A stretch of DNA of 64,000 bases from Ovis canadensis (GCF_042477335.2 NC_091245.1:88574501-88638500), one strand, 5' to 3'. Numbered from the stretch's first letter, positions 1-11,835 are shown. The notes: generated by a model not told the origin, from the sequence alone. Numbers and translations are program-made.

Positions 1-1003
1 GGAGTTTGACAAGGCTGTATATTGTCATCCTGCTTATTTAATTTATATGCAGAGTATATCATGTGAAATGCCAGGCTAGATGACTCACAAGCTGGAATCA
101 AGATTTCTGGGAGAAATATCTACAACCTTAGATATGCAGATGATACCACTCTAATGTCAGAAAGCAAAGAGGAGCTAAGTGAAGTGAAGCCGCCCAGTCG
201 TGTCCGACTCTTTGCGACCCCATGGACTAGTAGCCTACCAGGCTCCTCCCTCCATGGGATTCTCTAGGCAAGAGTACTGGAGTGGGTTGCCAAAATGAGG
301 GTGAAAGAGGAGAGCGAAAAAGCTGGCTTAAAACTCAACATTCAAAAAACTAAGATCATGGCATCTGACCCCATTACTTCATAGCAAATAGACTAGGGGA
401 AAGTGAAAACAGTGACAGATTTTATTTTCTTGGGCTCCAAAATCACTGCAGATGGTGACGGCAGCCACGAAGGAAGATGCTTGCTTCTTGGAAGAAAAGC
501 GGACAACCTAGACAGCATATTAAAATGCAAAGACATGACTTCGCCCACAAAGATCCATCTAGTCAAAGCTATGGTTTTTCCAGCAGTCATGTATGGATGT
601 GAGAGTTGGACCATAAAGAAGGCTGAGGGCTGAAGAATTGATACTTTCAAACTGATGCTGGGGAAGACTCTTGAGAGTCGTCCCTTGAACTGCAAGGAGA
701 TCAAACCAGTCAATCCTAAAGGAAATCAACCATGAATATTCATTGGAAAGACTGATGCTGAAGCTGAAGCTCCAAAACTTTGGCCAGCTGATGCAAAGAA
801 CAAACTCATTGGAAAGGACCCTGATGCTGAGAAAGACTGAAGGCAGGAGGAGAAGGGGACAGCAGAGGATGAGATGGTTGGATGGCATCACCAACTCAAT
901 GGACATGAGTTTGAGCAAGCTCCAAGAGATAATGGACAGGAAGACCTGGTGTGCTGCTGTCCATGGGGTCACAAAGAGTCAGACACGACTGAGGGACTGA
1001 ACA
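1..1003 (+). mobile_element. BovB (RTE-type LINE) 3' part, cut by the left window edge
   Basis: Decayed C-terminal reverse-transcriptase region and 3' end of a BovB retrotransposon. The segment at 130-155 still encodes the catalytic tyrosine-alanine-aspartate-aspartate motif (NLRYADDTT). Further downstream the residues YGCESWT and a basic [14 protein letters not shown] stretch typical of this family can be read, in shifted frames. The 3' end stops at a GACTGAGGGACTGAAC-like terminus. A SINE fragment at 179-291 interrupts it, and frameshifts and stops break the frame, so no protein is expected. The 5' part lies outside the window. Confidence 0.93.
179..291 (-). mobile_element. Bov-tA-type SINE body fragment nested in BovB
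   Basis: Antisense SINE body (CAGTCGTGTCCGACTC ... GCAAGAGTACTGGAGTGGG) lying inside the BovB copy. The tRNA-like head is missing. The BovB text resumes at about 292. Compared with the BovB copy near 54,040, about ten BovB bases are missing at the junction and no target-site duplication is visible. Confidence 0.88.
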
Positions 1004-1745
1004 CCAGCACTGTCCCCGGTGGTCTATTGGCTAGGATTCAGCACTCTCACTGCTGCCGCCTGACTTTGACCCCTGGCTGGGGTACCAAAATCCTGCTTCA
1101 AGCCGCTGCAGGCCAAGGCTACCTGAGATCAGGACCAGTATCCAGCTGTGGAGAGTTTTGAACAAGGTGTTTGAGGAGGAAAGGACTGGCAGAGGACAGG
1201 GGAGGCAGCCTTCGGCAGGCACTGTTGCCTACAAGGGGAAGTGGTGGCTGCCTCCCTCTCAGGGACTATAGGATCCCACACTCTGCAGTAGGGTGGTCCA
1301 GCCGCATAGAGAACAACTTGTTAGCTTGTGGTAAAATACTTTCCTCCTCTTCTAACTCTTCCCTGGTGAGTCACAGGAACCCAGAATCGCAGCCTCCTCC
1401 CCAGCTTTGCCATTCAGATGGAGCTGCACCCTGGAAGATCACTGAAGCCCTCTGATCTTTCTCTTTGGCATTATTGCCCTGGGTGGGCTTTCCTTTGGAG
1501 AAATAAGATAGGGGATGCTTGGCCCTCTGATAAGAGGCACAGGAGGGTTATGAAGGAGAGAAGGAAAAGGATGCTCAGGTGTATCTTGCACCATCACTTA
1601 CACTTTTAATAGACAGCCAGTTAGGAACTTCCAGTGGAATTCTCGTTTTTGTCACCACACCCCCATGCCTGGCCCTCTTCCATGCCTTTGAATAGTGCTG
1701 CTCTTCACTCAGCTGCCTGGGGCCCAGGCCCTGGAGACGGCCTTT
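1004..1745. other. Unannotated stretch
   Basis: No repeat family, coding exon or RNA gene was recognised here. The short reading frames show no known domain. Confidence 0.4.
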
Positions 1746-1972
1746 GACTAACCCATTGTGTGCATGTGTGTGTGCTGACGTGTCCGACTCATTGGGATCC
1801 CCTGGACTGTAGCCCACCAAGCTCTTCTGTCCATGGAATCTTCCAGGCAAGGATACTGGAGTGCATTGCCATTCTCTACTCCAGCTGATCTGCTTAAGCC
1901 AGGCAGGGACCAACCCCGTGTCTCTTGGTCTTCTGCGCTGGCAGGTGGATTCTTTACCACTGACTAACCCAT
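1746..1972 (-). mobile_element. Bov-tA SINE with 11-bp target-site duplication
   Basis: Antisense tRNA-derived SINE from 1757 to 1961. It is flanked by a perfect direct repeat, GACTAACCCAT, at 1746-1756 and 1962-1972. The head (TCTTTACCACTGA, antisense of the tRNA-like start) is at the right end. Several small changes in the middle indicate moderate age. Confidence 0.93.
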
Positions 1973-2049
1973 CAGCAACTTCTATTTATTGTCTCCGTTT
2001 TCAGTGTATTCTGAATGCTTTGTCTTATCTCCTCCAAGAGTGATGCAAG

Positions 2050-2450
2050 TGCCAGGCGCTCATCTCTCACCTGGGCCCTCAACAGGTCTCATTTCTACGC
2101 TTGCCTCAGGCAGAAGCCAGAGGGATTTTTTAGAAACAGAAATCAGGTTATGTCATGCCTTTGTCCAAAATCCAATGGTTCTCAGCACCACCTTCAGCCT
2201 TTCTGTGGCCTGGAAGGTTCTGAACCATCTGTGCCATGGATACCTTTCTGACCTCACTTCCAACCACCCTCCTATGTTCATTTGGCTGGACCAGCTGCCT
2301 CCTTGCCCATCCTCAAACCCAAGTACATCCCTGCAGCAGGGCTTAGAGGACTTGTTTCCCAGTCTCATGACTTGCTTTCTTTATGGCATCTCTGCTTACG
2401 TATGACTTCCTAGGAGAATGCCTAGCACATATTGGGGAAATAAATGGATG
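2050..2450 (+). mobile_element. L2 LINE 3' relic
   Basis: Diverged sense copy of the ancient CR1-like LINE L2. Recognisable blocks are AGAAATCAGGTTATGTCATGCC, CAATGGTTCTCAGC, TACCTTTCTGACCTCACTTCC and a terminal GCCTAGCACATATTGGGGAAATAAATG. No coding capacity remains. Confidence 0.6.
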
Positions 2451-2583
2451 GATGGTAATATCTATATTAACCCTGTAAGCGGCACCTAGGAAGCACTTAC
2501 TAACCAGCAGGTAATAACAGTTTGGCCTAAGCACTCTTGTCATGCCTTTGAAATCTGCTCCCACTCCCAGGGTCCCAGTGGAC

Positions 2584-2697
2584 CTACGCAGGAAAAGTGG
2601 AGATCCGCTCGGCACAAAGAACCAGATGCATGCGCAGTCCGTGGCCACCAGAGGGCGCCACACGCGGCGGCATCTCCGCACTGAGGTACAGACTGCG
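2584..2697. promoter_or_regulatory. CpG-rich patch with a CTCF-type motif
   Basis: About eleven CpG dinucleotides fall in roughly 115 bases, in otherwise CpG-poor DNA. It contains CCACCAGAGGGCGC at 2645-2658, which fits the CTCF core consensus CCASYAGRKGGC in plus orientation, and a nearby ATGCATGCGCAG resembling part of an NRF1 site. No exon could be assigned. Function is inferred from motif and CpG density only. Confidence 0.5.
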
Positions 2698-2850
2698 GCT
2701 GCAGCAATGCTGGAGGTTGAGGCCACCCTTCCCTCACCAGTACCGGAGAGAAGGGAAGTGAGTATCCACAAACCATGGTTTCTAAACTGCACGTGACTCC
2801 CTGCATCTTTGCTAACCCGGATCCCGAGGCGCTTTAAGAAAGGGCGGGAA

Positions 2851-3206
2851 AGATTTTAGTTCAGTTCAGTTCAGTTCAGTTCAGTCGCTCAGTCGTGTCC
2901 AACTCTTTGCAACCCCATGGACTGCAGCACGCCAGGCCTCCCTGTCCACCACCAACTCCCTGAGTTTACTCAAACTCATGCCCATTGAGTCGGTGATGCC
3001 ATCCAGCCATCTCATCCTCTGTCGTACCCTTCTCCTCTTGCCCTCAATCTTTCCCAGCATTAGGGTCTTTTCAAATGCATCCGTTTTTCGCATCAGCTGG
3101 CCAAAGTATTGGAGTTTCAGCTTCAACATTACTCCTTCCAATGAATATTCAGGACTGATTTTCTTTAGGATGGACTCGTTGGATCTCCTTGCAGAGAGAT
3201 TTTGAG
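2851..3206 (-). mobile_element. BovB 3' end, 5'-truncated, antisense
   Basis: Antisense copy of the last ~340 bases of BovB. It starts with the pentameric tail TTCAGTTCAGTTCAGTTCAG at 2860, the antisense of the BovB ACTGA repeat end. Near-identical flanks AGATTTTAG (2851-2859) and AGATTTTGAG (3197-3206) look like the target-site duplication. A 118-residue open frame on the minus strand is the retroelement C-terminus, not a host gene. Confidence 0.92.
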
Positions 3207-4808
3207 AGTTAATTAAAATGGGTTCCCCTGCCCCCACTATTTGTCAAACTCCAAACCTCAGCACTTACAACTCACCTGAGATCAGCTTGTTTGACAACAG
3301 TCCCTTCCTCCTGGCAAACACAGAACCCAGAAACTGGAGCTTTAATTAACACAAACTCCTCTCTCTGACAAACCCTGCAATCATCTACCTACCCCAGAAG
3401 AGTGTTCCCAGCCTGCCCAGGTGACTTGGGGCTAATCTCCTAGAAGACCACTGATCCATGTAACACCTTCCACAGCAAATTCTGATGTGAACTATGATTC
3501 TGAGAGCCTCCTGGAAGCAGAATCTGGCTTAATGAGGGTGGGGAGTGTGGGAGAGAGAAAGAGATTAGCCACTAACATGGGCTAGGAGGCTCCTTTCTGA
3601 CTTCTCAGTGCTCAGAAAAAGTCTGACATCTCTAGCATGCAGACTCAGTCCCTGCCCTCACAAATCCTGTCTCTTCTCCAGACCCTCCCTGTTCCCTTCT
3701 GAGTGAATCCCATGCAGGCAGCTCTGCCCTGCAGCTTGGGTGCTGGACAGCATCTTAGAGGTCACCTCACCATTTCCGGGGCCCATGCAGCATGTTGAGA
3801 ACCCACTGCTCACTCTCCTCACCGCAGGTCCTGTGTGGTGATTTGGCCCGCTGGGCTTGGTGGACCGTTTTTCTGATGGTATGCACACTATTTCCCAGGC
3901 GTGGCTGCACATGGTCTTGCCTATCTTTCCCACTGCCCCTTCTCGGGGTGAACACTGTGCCGTTCAGAACAGGGCCCTCACTTGGCAGAGGGCCTGAAGA
4001 TGGGACTGGGCAGGGCAGGGGGTGAGGTGGTGAACTGCTGCTTTAACCAACAGATGACCTGAACTGAGGATGTGGCTGGAAGGTGAGTACAAGGATCAGG
4101 GCAGGCAGCATCTGAAGTCAAGGCCCCCAGGTCTTCCCATCTTCCACACGGCTCCTGCTTTTTCATCCATTCCCCCAGTAAGTTCCTTTTAAAAGACCCT
4201 CCCCACACACCCCCAGGTACCCCATGTATGGGATCACTTTGCCTGCAAAACAAACTGCTTTCATTATGTAACAATGAGCGTGTCTATCCAGTGTTAACAA
4301 CGTGAACATTTATAAGGGCCAACACAGCTTCTGGCCAACACAAGAGGCTGTGGATCGCCTCGCTGAAGTGTGAGAATTCAGCCCAAAGTAAAGTCACTTG
4401 ACATTCTCTTTTGCTTGGGCAGCCTTGTTACAAGTAAAGGTGTGACTTTTCCTTGGGCTTTTTGAAATTCTAAAATAACTACAGTGCCTCAGTATTACCC
4501 ACCCACCCTCCGCCAGACACCAGTCTCTGGAGATTTCTGAGTGTGAATGCTGGCTTTGGCACGTGACTTGTTCTGTCCTGCAAAGTCCCACTCTTTAGAA
4601 TGCTGTTCTTTGCTGGGTGAATAAAGGTTCATTTACTAATTTTTCACGAGCTCCCATGAAAAATGGATTAGTGGGCTAATTTTAACCATAGCCCTTGCCG
4701 GTGGCATAATGCTTTAACCCAATAAAATACAGCTATTTCTGGAACATAAAATTGTATGTACAGCATGGTTATAACTCCATTAAAAACAACAACTTTTAGC
4801 ATTTCTAG
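3207..4808. other. Unannotated, mostly unique stretch
   Basis: No mobile element, exon or RNA gene recognised. Small open frames on both strands have no recognisable domains. Confidence 0.4.
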
Positions 4809-5059
4809 CCATGACAGAGTGAAAAAAAAAAAAAAGGAAAATTGTTAGTCGTTCAGTCGTGTTCAACTCTTTGTGACCACATGGACTGTAGCCCACCAGG
4901 CTCCTCTGTCCATGGGATTCTCCAGGCAAGAATACTGGAGTGGGTTGCCCTGCCCTTCTCCAGGGGATCTTCCCAACCCAGGGTTCAAACCTGGGTCTCC
5001 CACACTGCAGGCAGACTCTTCACTGCCTGAGTCACCAGGGAAGCCCCATGACAAAGTGA
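4809..5059 (-). mobile_element. Bov-tA SINE with 14-bp target-site duplication
   Basis: Complete antisense SINE. The repeats CCATGACAGAGTGA (4809-4822) and CCATGACAAAGTGA (5046-5059), one mismatch apart, flank an A-run plus the SINE. The B-box region reads GGTTCAAACC and the head ends CACCAGGGAAGCC. The A-run lies on the tail side of an antisense element, so it is either target-derived or a later expansion. Confidence 0.93.
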
Positions 5060-5640
5060 AGACACTGACAAATCATCTCATCCAAAAATAATGTTTAACT
5101 GGACAAAATGGTCATAAACACTCATTTTGGGGCTGGCTCTGAAAATTGGTCAAATACAAATGACACATTAAGAAAAATTCATTCATAAAAACTCTTGAAC
5201 TTCTGGTAAGAACAATGGGAGTTTGAGGTGCTCTTGCTTCCGGCTGCCCCCTCTCACCCGGCTCAGGAGAGAGAGATCTAGTGGAATATGACTGGCTGTG
5301 AAAACCAGCAGTTTCACTGCTGGAGGAGGCCGCTTGATTTAGAAAGGAGGGCAGAAGTCCCATGTTCAACAGAGTTTCAGTAAAAGTAGCAAGCTTGGAG
5401 TAAGACAAATGGGAAAGCCCACAGCCCTGCTTGTTTGAAGTTTCAGGCGGGTAGCAGATCTGTCGAGTATCCAGAAATTTAACAGGAAAAGCTGGAAATA
5501 AAATAGGTCCAAAGGGACGAGATAAACTCTGCACACATTTCTGGCTGTCTGGGAGTCTGCTCCTGCACAAACATGTCCTGGGAGGACCTGGGAGGAAATA
5601 AAAGCCAAGATAAAAACCCGCTTGGAGCTTCAGCTGCATG
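5060..5640. other. Unannotated stretch with a 185-codon minus-strand frame
   Basis: No repeat family recognised. The open frame at 5112-5669 on the minus strand is cysteine- and serine-rich with no recognisable domain, and is treated as chance. Confidence 0.4.
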
Positions 5641-6690
5641 CAACAAATTCTGATACATTCTCTTTTCATTTTTATTCTGTTACAAATATTTTCTAATTTC
5701 CCTTGTTATGGCTTCTTAGATAACACCCATCATTTAAAAGTGGACATTTAATTTCTGAATACATGTGGTTTTTAAAGTATCTTTGATATTAATTTCTCAT
5801 TTTGATATTCACTTCTCATTTAAATACTTCTCTACCATCACCCTCTGTGTTTTTTCAGTCTTTTAGCTTTATTGAGGCTTTCAATGGCTAAGTCTAAGAT
5901 CTCTCTTAATAAATGGCACATTGCACTTGAAAATAAGTGGGTTATTTTCACAATACAGTATACTAACACATATATATGGAATTTAGGAAGATGGCAATGA
6001 CGACCCTGTATGCAAGACAGGGAAAGAGACACAGATGTGTATAACGGACTTTTGGACTCAGAGGGAGAGGGAGAGGGTGGGATGATTTGGGAGAATGACA
6101 TTCTAACATGTATACTATCATGTGAATTGAATCGCCAGTCTATGTCTGATGCAGGATGCAGCATGCTTGGGGCTGGTGCATGGGGATGACCCAGAAAGAT
6201 GTTATGGGGAGGGAGGTGGGAGGGGGGTTCATGTTTGAGAATGCATGTAAGAATTAAAGATTTTAAAATTAAAAAAAAAAAATAAAAAATAAAAAAATAA
6301 AAAAAAAAAAGAAAATAAGTGGGTTATTTTCAAATATCTTTTGACATTGATTTCTAACAAAATTTCACATGGGTAAGAGAACAGACTCTGTGTGATTTCC
6401 ATGCCTTTAGACCATGACAGTTTTGCGGCTTGTTCTGTGTCCCTGGATATGTGTCAGTGTCTGCTGGTTTATAGTCTGTGGGAACTTGAATAGAATTTGT
6501 ATCCTGCTATTGTGTGAAAGTTCTGTAAATCTTAATTATGGTGAGTTGGTTCATAGTGCTTTTCAGGTCTGCTGTATCCTTCTACTTTTCTATCTATTCC
6601 TTCTGTTAATTTTTGAGAGCTTGATATTGAAATTCCAACTAAAACTCTTAATTTATCTACTAAAAAATGATCGTGATATATAGTGGAACT
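5641..6690 (-). mobile_element. Old L1 ORF2 fragment, antisense, split by a younger L1
   Basis: Diverged antisense L1 ORF2/3' sequence, with blocks such as TTATTGAGGCTTTCAATGG, GCACATTGCACTTGAAAA, GAAAGTTCTGTAAATCTTA and TCCTTCTACTTTTCTATCT typical of ancient mammalian L1. It resumes after the inserted 360-bp younger L1 end at 5951-6310. The boundaries are approximate. Confidence 0.65.
5929..6332 (+). mobile_element. Young artiodactyl L1 3' end with perfect 22-bp target-site duplication
   Basis: A 5'-truncated L1 3' untranslated region at 5951-6310 (TATATATGGAATTTAG, GAGAGGGTGGGATGATTTGG, TGCTTGGGGCTGGTGCA) ending in a long A-rich tail. An identical 22-nt direct repeat occupies 5929-5950 and 6311-6332, beginning GAAAATAAGTGGG. 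The upstream junction CTT/GAAAAT fits an L1 endonuclease nick. The perfect duplication and long tail suggest a recent insertion. Confidence 0.95.
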
Positions 6691-7365
6691 CTATGTAACT
6701 TTGTTCTATATTTTCCAAGTCTCCTGTAAATGTATTACCATATTTTCATAATTTAAAAAATAAAAAAGAATGAAAAGTAAAACCTGCCTGAGCTTTGAAT
6801 ATGCTCCCCAGTGCACACTCAGATTGTTGGTAGAGGGTGGAAGCCATACTGATTCAAGGTGCTTGAGCACAACCTCTGACCATCAACTGCTGATCACTAA
6901 ACTATGTCTACACCGCTCTGTAGATAGCCTTCAAAGACAGGCTAAACTGAGCAGACATATCAGCCGAAGCGCATGACAAACTGACTATAACCACAGAGTA
7001 AGTTCAGGTAAGTTATTCATCAAAACAAAGCAAAACTAGGAAAAAACCGTAGAAGAATAAAATCAGGGTCAAGAATTGCTACAAAATATTATCTAAAAAT
7101 GTCCAGTTTCCACAGATTACAAGACATGCAAAGAAATTGGAGAGTGTGTTCCATACTCAGGGGAAAAAAGCAATTTTAAAAAGTGGGCACAGATGTTGAA
7201 TTCAGCAGAAAAAGCTTTCAAAGCAGCTATTATAAATGTTTAAAGGATTAAAGGAAAATATGACAATGACCCAACATGTAGGGAGAGGATCTAGGTAAAT
7301 AAAAACTCTAAAACAGGAAGCCCTGAATGGCCAGTTTGGAGAGTTCAAAGGGGTGCTAATACTAG

Positions 7366-7555
7366 GTTGCTTCAGTCGTGTCTGACTCTGCGGGACCCTA
7401 CAGACTGTAGATGTCCAGGCTCCTCTGTCCATGGGCTTCCCCAGGCAAGAACCCTGGAATGGGTTGCCATGCGCTCCTCTAGGGTATCTTTCCGACCCAG
7501 GGATTGAACCTGGGTCTCTTGCGTTGCAGGCAGATTCTTTACAATCTGAGCTTTA
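7366..7555 (-). mobile_element. Bov-tA SINE, antisense, left arm of an inverted SINE pair
   Basis: Starts GGTTGCTTCAGTCGTGTCTGAC and ends near the antisense tRNA-like head CTTTACAATCTGAGC. The B-box region reads GATTGAACCTGGG. It lies inside the ORF1-like part of the old L1, immediately before a second SINE in the opposite orientation. Confidence 0.92.
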
Positions 7556-7562
7556 CAACCCT

Positions 7563-7767
7563 GGTTTCCATGGTGGCTCAGACAGTAAAGAATCTGCCTG
7601 CAATGCCAGAAACCCAGATTCAATCCCTGGGTTGGGAAGATCCCCTGGAGAAGGAAATGGCAACCCATTCCAGTATTCGGGCCCAGAAAATTCCATGGAC
7701 AGAGGAACCTGGTGGGCTACAGTCCGTGGGATTGCAAAGAGTCAGACATGAGTGAGAGACTAACATT
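7563..7767 (+). mobile_element. Bov-tA SINE, sense, right arm of an inverted SINE pair
   Basis: Begins GGTTTCCATGGTGGCTCAGAC (tRNA-like A-box region), followed by GATTCAATCCCTGGG (B-box region) and the body ending AGTCAGACATGAGTGAGAGAC. The L1 text continues after about 7770. Confidence 0.93.
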
Positions 7768-10700
7768 AACACACTAAAAAAGGGCCACATGTAAATTCTA
7801 GAACTGAAAGTATAATAACTGAAATGAAAAATACGCTAAATAGGTTCATTTAAGATGTTAGGGTAAAAGAACTGGTGAACTTGAAGGTAGATCAATAGGA
7901 ATCATCCAACATGAAGAACAAATTTAAAAATATGGAAGAAAAATGAGTAGAGCTATGACATCTTTGGGACAATACACAATGTATCAAAATTATGTGTAAT
8001 AAGACTCCCAGAAGGAAAGGAGACAGATTAAGGGGCAGAATACATTTTGAAGATTTTTTTCCTGTGGTTGAAAACTTCTCAAATTTGATTAAAAATTATC
8101 TGCAGACCCAAGAAGCTCAAAAAACCCAAATCAGGGTAAACACAAAGAGATCCACACCCAGACACACTGTAGTCAAAGTGTTGAAAGCCAAAATAAAGAG
8201 AAAATCATGAAAACAGCCAGAGAAAAAATGACTCAGACAAGGGAATAAGGGATTAAGAGTTGACCTCTCCTGAGAAACAGTGGAGACATAGAGGCAATGG
8301 AAAGAGAAGTTCAAAGTACCAGGAAAAAAAAGTAAAAAAAAAAAAAAAAATTCCTTATCCACTCAAATATCTTTTAAGAATGAAGGCAAATACAACTAAG
8401 ATTAAGTTTTAAAAATAATACAAAAAGATGATTAAAAGAGAAACATCTAATGCACCAGAATAATTTGGAATGTCATTAAAGCAGTACTTAGAAGAAATTT
8501 ATAGCTTTGTACACCAATCTTCTTGAAAAGAGATCTCAAATCAGTAACCCCAATTTCTACATTAAAGACAATGGTAACATGCACACACACACACAAAAGA
8601 AATTAGGAAAAGAAGAGCAAATGAAACTCAAAGTAAGAAAAAGGAAGGATTAGGATGGAAATCAATACAATAGAAAACAATTGATGAAAACCGATGAAGC
8701 CAAAGCCAATTCTTTGAGAAAAAGTCAGTAAAATTGACGTATTTAGGTAGTTTAACCAGATGAAAAGAGAAATAAACAATACCATATATAAAAGAGATGA
8801 TATTATTACTGATTTGGCAGACACAAAAATAATAATAAGAGAAACATTTATTGAACACCTTTATACCAATAATTTCGACAGCTTGGTGAAAGGGATACAT
8901 TCCTTGAGAGACACAAAGTACCAAAGCTCACCCAGAAGAGACAGCCAAATACTCTGCTGCTTATTAAAAACATAAATTTGTCATTGAAAACTTGCCCTTG
9001 AATAAAAATTCAGGCTCAGCTGAATGCTACCAAATATTTAAAGAAGAAATAATTCCACACAAACTTTTTCAGAAAATCAAAGAAAATACTCCATCATTAC
9101 CCTGATAGTTAAAACCAGACAAAGACATCACAGGAAAAGAAAACTACAGAGCAATATGCTTCATGAACATAAATGCAAAGCTTGAACAGAATTTATCAAA
9201 TCAATAAAAACAACAGAAAAAAGATAATGCATCATGACCAAATGGGTATTTTAGGTATGCAAGTTTGGTTTAACTTTCAAGAACCAATGTAGTTTAATAT
9301 ACTGAAGAAATAAAAAAGAAAAATCATATGATTATTTCAACAGACACATTTGACAAAATGCTATACTCCCTCTTGCTAGAATCTCAGCAAACTAGGACTA
9401 GAGGGCATTTTTTTTCAACCTCATAAAATGCATCTATAAAAAACCTTCAGCTGGCATAATTCTTAGTGGTGAACAATGGAATGCTTTCTGCCTAACATCA
9501 AGAAGAGAATGATGTCCACTCTCACCATTCATTCTATTGGAGCTTGTGGCCAGTGAAATAGGCAAAAAAGAAAAAAAAAAAACCAGCATCCATATTGGGA
9601 AGGAAGAAGTAAAATTATCTTTATTCACAGATGACGTGATTATGTAGAATTCCAATGAAATCTACAAAAAAAGCTACTAGAATCTATAGTTGAATTTATT
9701 CACTGGCCAGGTTACAAGATCAGTGTATAAAAACCACATTAGTGCTAAATACTATCAACAAACAGTTAGAAATTGAAATTAGAAACATCATTTACAATAG
9801 TATTAGATATGAAATGCATAAGGACAAATCTGATAAAAGGTGTGAAAAACTTTACACTTAAAACTACAAAACACTGCTGACATAAAAGATCTAAATAAGC
9901 TGAAGGATATATTACATGCCAAAGTCAGAAGACACAGTATTGCTAAGATGCCAGTTCTTCCCTGGCGTTGAATCAATATATTCAGTGCAATCCTAATTAA
10001 AGTCTTAGCATAAGTTTTAATAGAAGTCGACAAATGGATTGCAAAGGACCTTGGACTAACCAAAATTACTTTCAGAAAGAACAAAGTTAGAGGGCTAACA
10101 CTATCTGATTTCAAGATTTATTATAAAGCTACAGTAACAAAGATACTGGGATACTGGTGTCAAGATAGACAAATAGATTCACTGAGCAGAAAAGAAAGCC
10201 CCCAAACTGACTTACACATATATGGACATTTTTTTATAAATATGGGAAGGCAATTCGGTGTAGAAAGGACAGTCTTTTTAAGAAATAAGGCTGGAACAAC
10301 TGAAGAGCTGTACATAAACATGTGAACTTAGGCCTTTCCCAATACCATATACAGAAATCAACCTCAAAACAGATCATAGACGTAAGGGAAAGAGCTGAAG
10401 CTGAATTACTGCTAGAAGACGTGTAGAAAATTTTTGTGACCTTGTGTTATTGGGAAATTCTTAGATATGACTAAAAAAACATGAGCTATAAAAGAAAAAG
10501 GTTGACAAAGCATAATTTACTTCACCAAAATTAAAAACATTTGCTCTTATCATTAAGAAAGCAAAAAGAGAATCAGGCTGGGAGAAAATATTTGCAAATC
10601 CTACCTCTGATAATGGACTCACATCCAGAATGTATAAAGAATTCCTACATTTATTCTTGAGCATTTATTAGATTAGATTTATTCCTGAGTATTTTATTAT

Positions 10701-11225
10701 TTTGATGCTGCTTTAAGTAATTTTTTTCTTAATTTAGAACATATCTACAAATCAATAATAAAAAAACAATTTAAAAATGGGCAAGAGATTTGAAAAGACA
10801 TCTTAGCAAAGAACATATACAAATGGCAAATAAGCACATGAAAAGACGCTTGACACCATTAGTTATCAGGAAATACAAATTAAAATAACATTGAGACACC
10901 ACTACACACTATCAACTATAATAAACACTGACAATACCAGTTTTTGATGATAATGTGGAGAAACTGAAATCCCATACACTGTTGGTAGCGGTGAAAAATG
11001 GTAAATCCACTTCGGTAAATTGTTCGCAGCTTCTTTTAAAAATAAGCATACACCTATTATCATGCTAGCAATTCAATCCTACGTATTCATTCAAGAGAAA
11101 TAAAAGCATATGTCCATCCAGTGACTTATATGAGAATGTTCATAGCAGCACTACTCATAACAGCCACAACGCAGAAACAATTCAAATGTCCACCAACTGA
11201 TTAACAGGCAAACAAAATGTAGTAT

Positions 11226-11468
11226 ATGTGTACAATGTATATGTTAGTCGCTCAGTCGTGTCCGACTCGTTGTGACCCCACAGACCCACAGACTCACAGG
11301 CTATAGCCCACCAGGCTCCTCCATCCACGGGAGTTTGCAGGCAAGAATACTGGAGTGGGTTGCCATTCCCTTCTCCAGGGGATCCTCCCACCATGGATCA
11401 AACCTGGGTCTCCTGCATTGCAGGCAGATTCTTTACCTCTGAGCTACCTGGGAAGCCATGTGTATAAT
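11226..11468 (-). mobile_element. Bov-tA SINE with 11-bp target-site duplication in old L1
   Basis: Antisense SINE at 11,237-11,457, flanked by ATGTGTACAAT (11,226-11,236) and ATGTGTATAAT (11,458-11,468), one mismatch apart. A short local duplication of CACAGACCCACAGACTCACAGG lies in the body. The host L1 reads through both flanks (AGTATATGTG ... AATAGAATATTATTTAGCAG). Confidence 0.95.
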
Positions 11469-11835
11469 AGAATATTATTTAGCAGTAAAAAAATGAATGG
11501 ACTCTTGGTATATTTGCTGCAAGGGTGCCTCAAAGCATGCTAAGTGAAGTTAAACACAAGAAAACACATATTGCATGATTCCACTCGTGCTAAATTTCCA
11601 GAAAAGATATGTCTATAGAGAAATAAAGCAGATCAATGGTTGCTGGGGCTTGGGCAGGGGAGGGGTGTGAAGGTTGACTGCTAAAAGGTAGGCGTGAACT
11701 TTTTGTTGTGATGGTTGTATAATTCTCTAAATCTATTACAATATAATTGAATTTTAGGCTTAAAACAAGTGTGTTTTATAGTGTGTTAATTATATCTTAA
11801 GAAAGCTGTTCAAACTGCACAAGAAAAACAACTAC

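Larger units (their letters stand above)
6765..11835 (+). mobile_element. Ancient L1 (L1M-type), nearly complete but inactive, with nested SINEs
   Basis: Sense copy of an old L1. ORF1-related text runs about 7050-8390 (AAAATGTCCAGTTTCCA, GAGATCCACACCCAGACAC). ORF2 runs about 8400-11150 (TTCTTTGAGAAAAAGTCAGTAAAATTGA, AAGACATCACAGGAAAAGAAAACTACAGAGC). The reverse-transcriptase active site at 9624-9635 reads FTDD where active L1 has FADD, and a TAG follows three codons later. A 3' untranslated segment (GGTTGCTGGGG ... GACTGCTAA) precedes 11,835. It is split by SINEs at 7366-7770 and 11,237-11,457. Stops throughout. Confidence 0.85.

Noticed and set aside
2860-2884. Independent (TTCAG)n microsatellite
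   Set aside because: It is the natural pentameric 3' tail of BovB; the same tail appears at 36,311-36,333 and near 27,115.
5112-5669. 185-codon minus-strand open frame as a host gene
   Set aside because: No recognisable domain, overlapping frames on the same strand and no splice or promoter context. An unspliced frame of this length can arise by chance in 64 kb read six ways.
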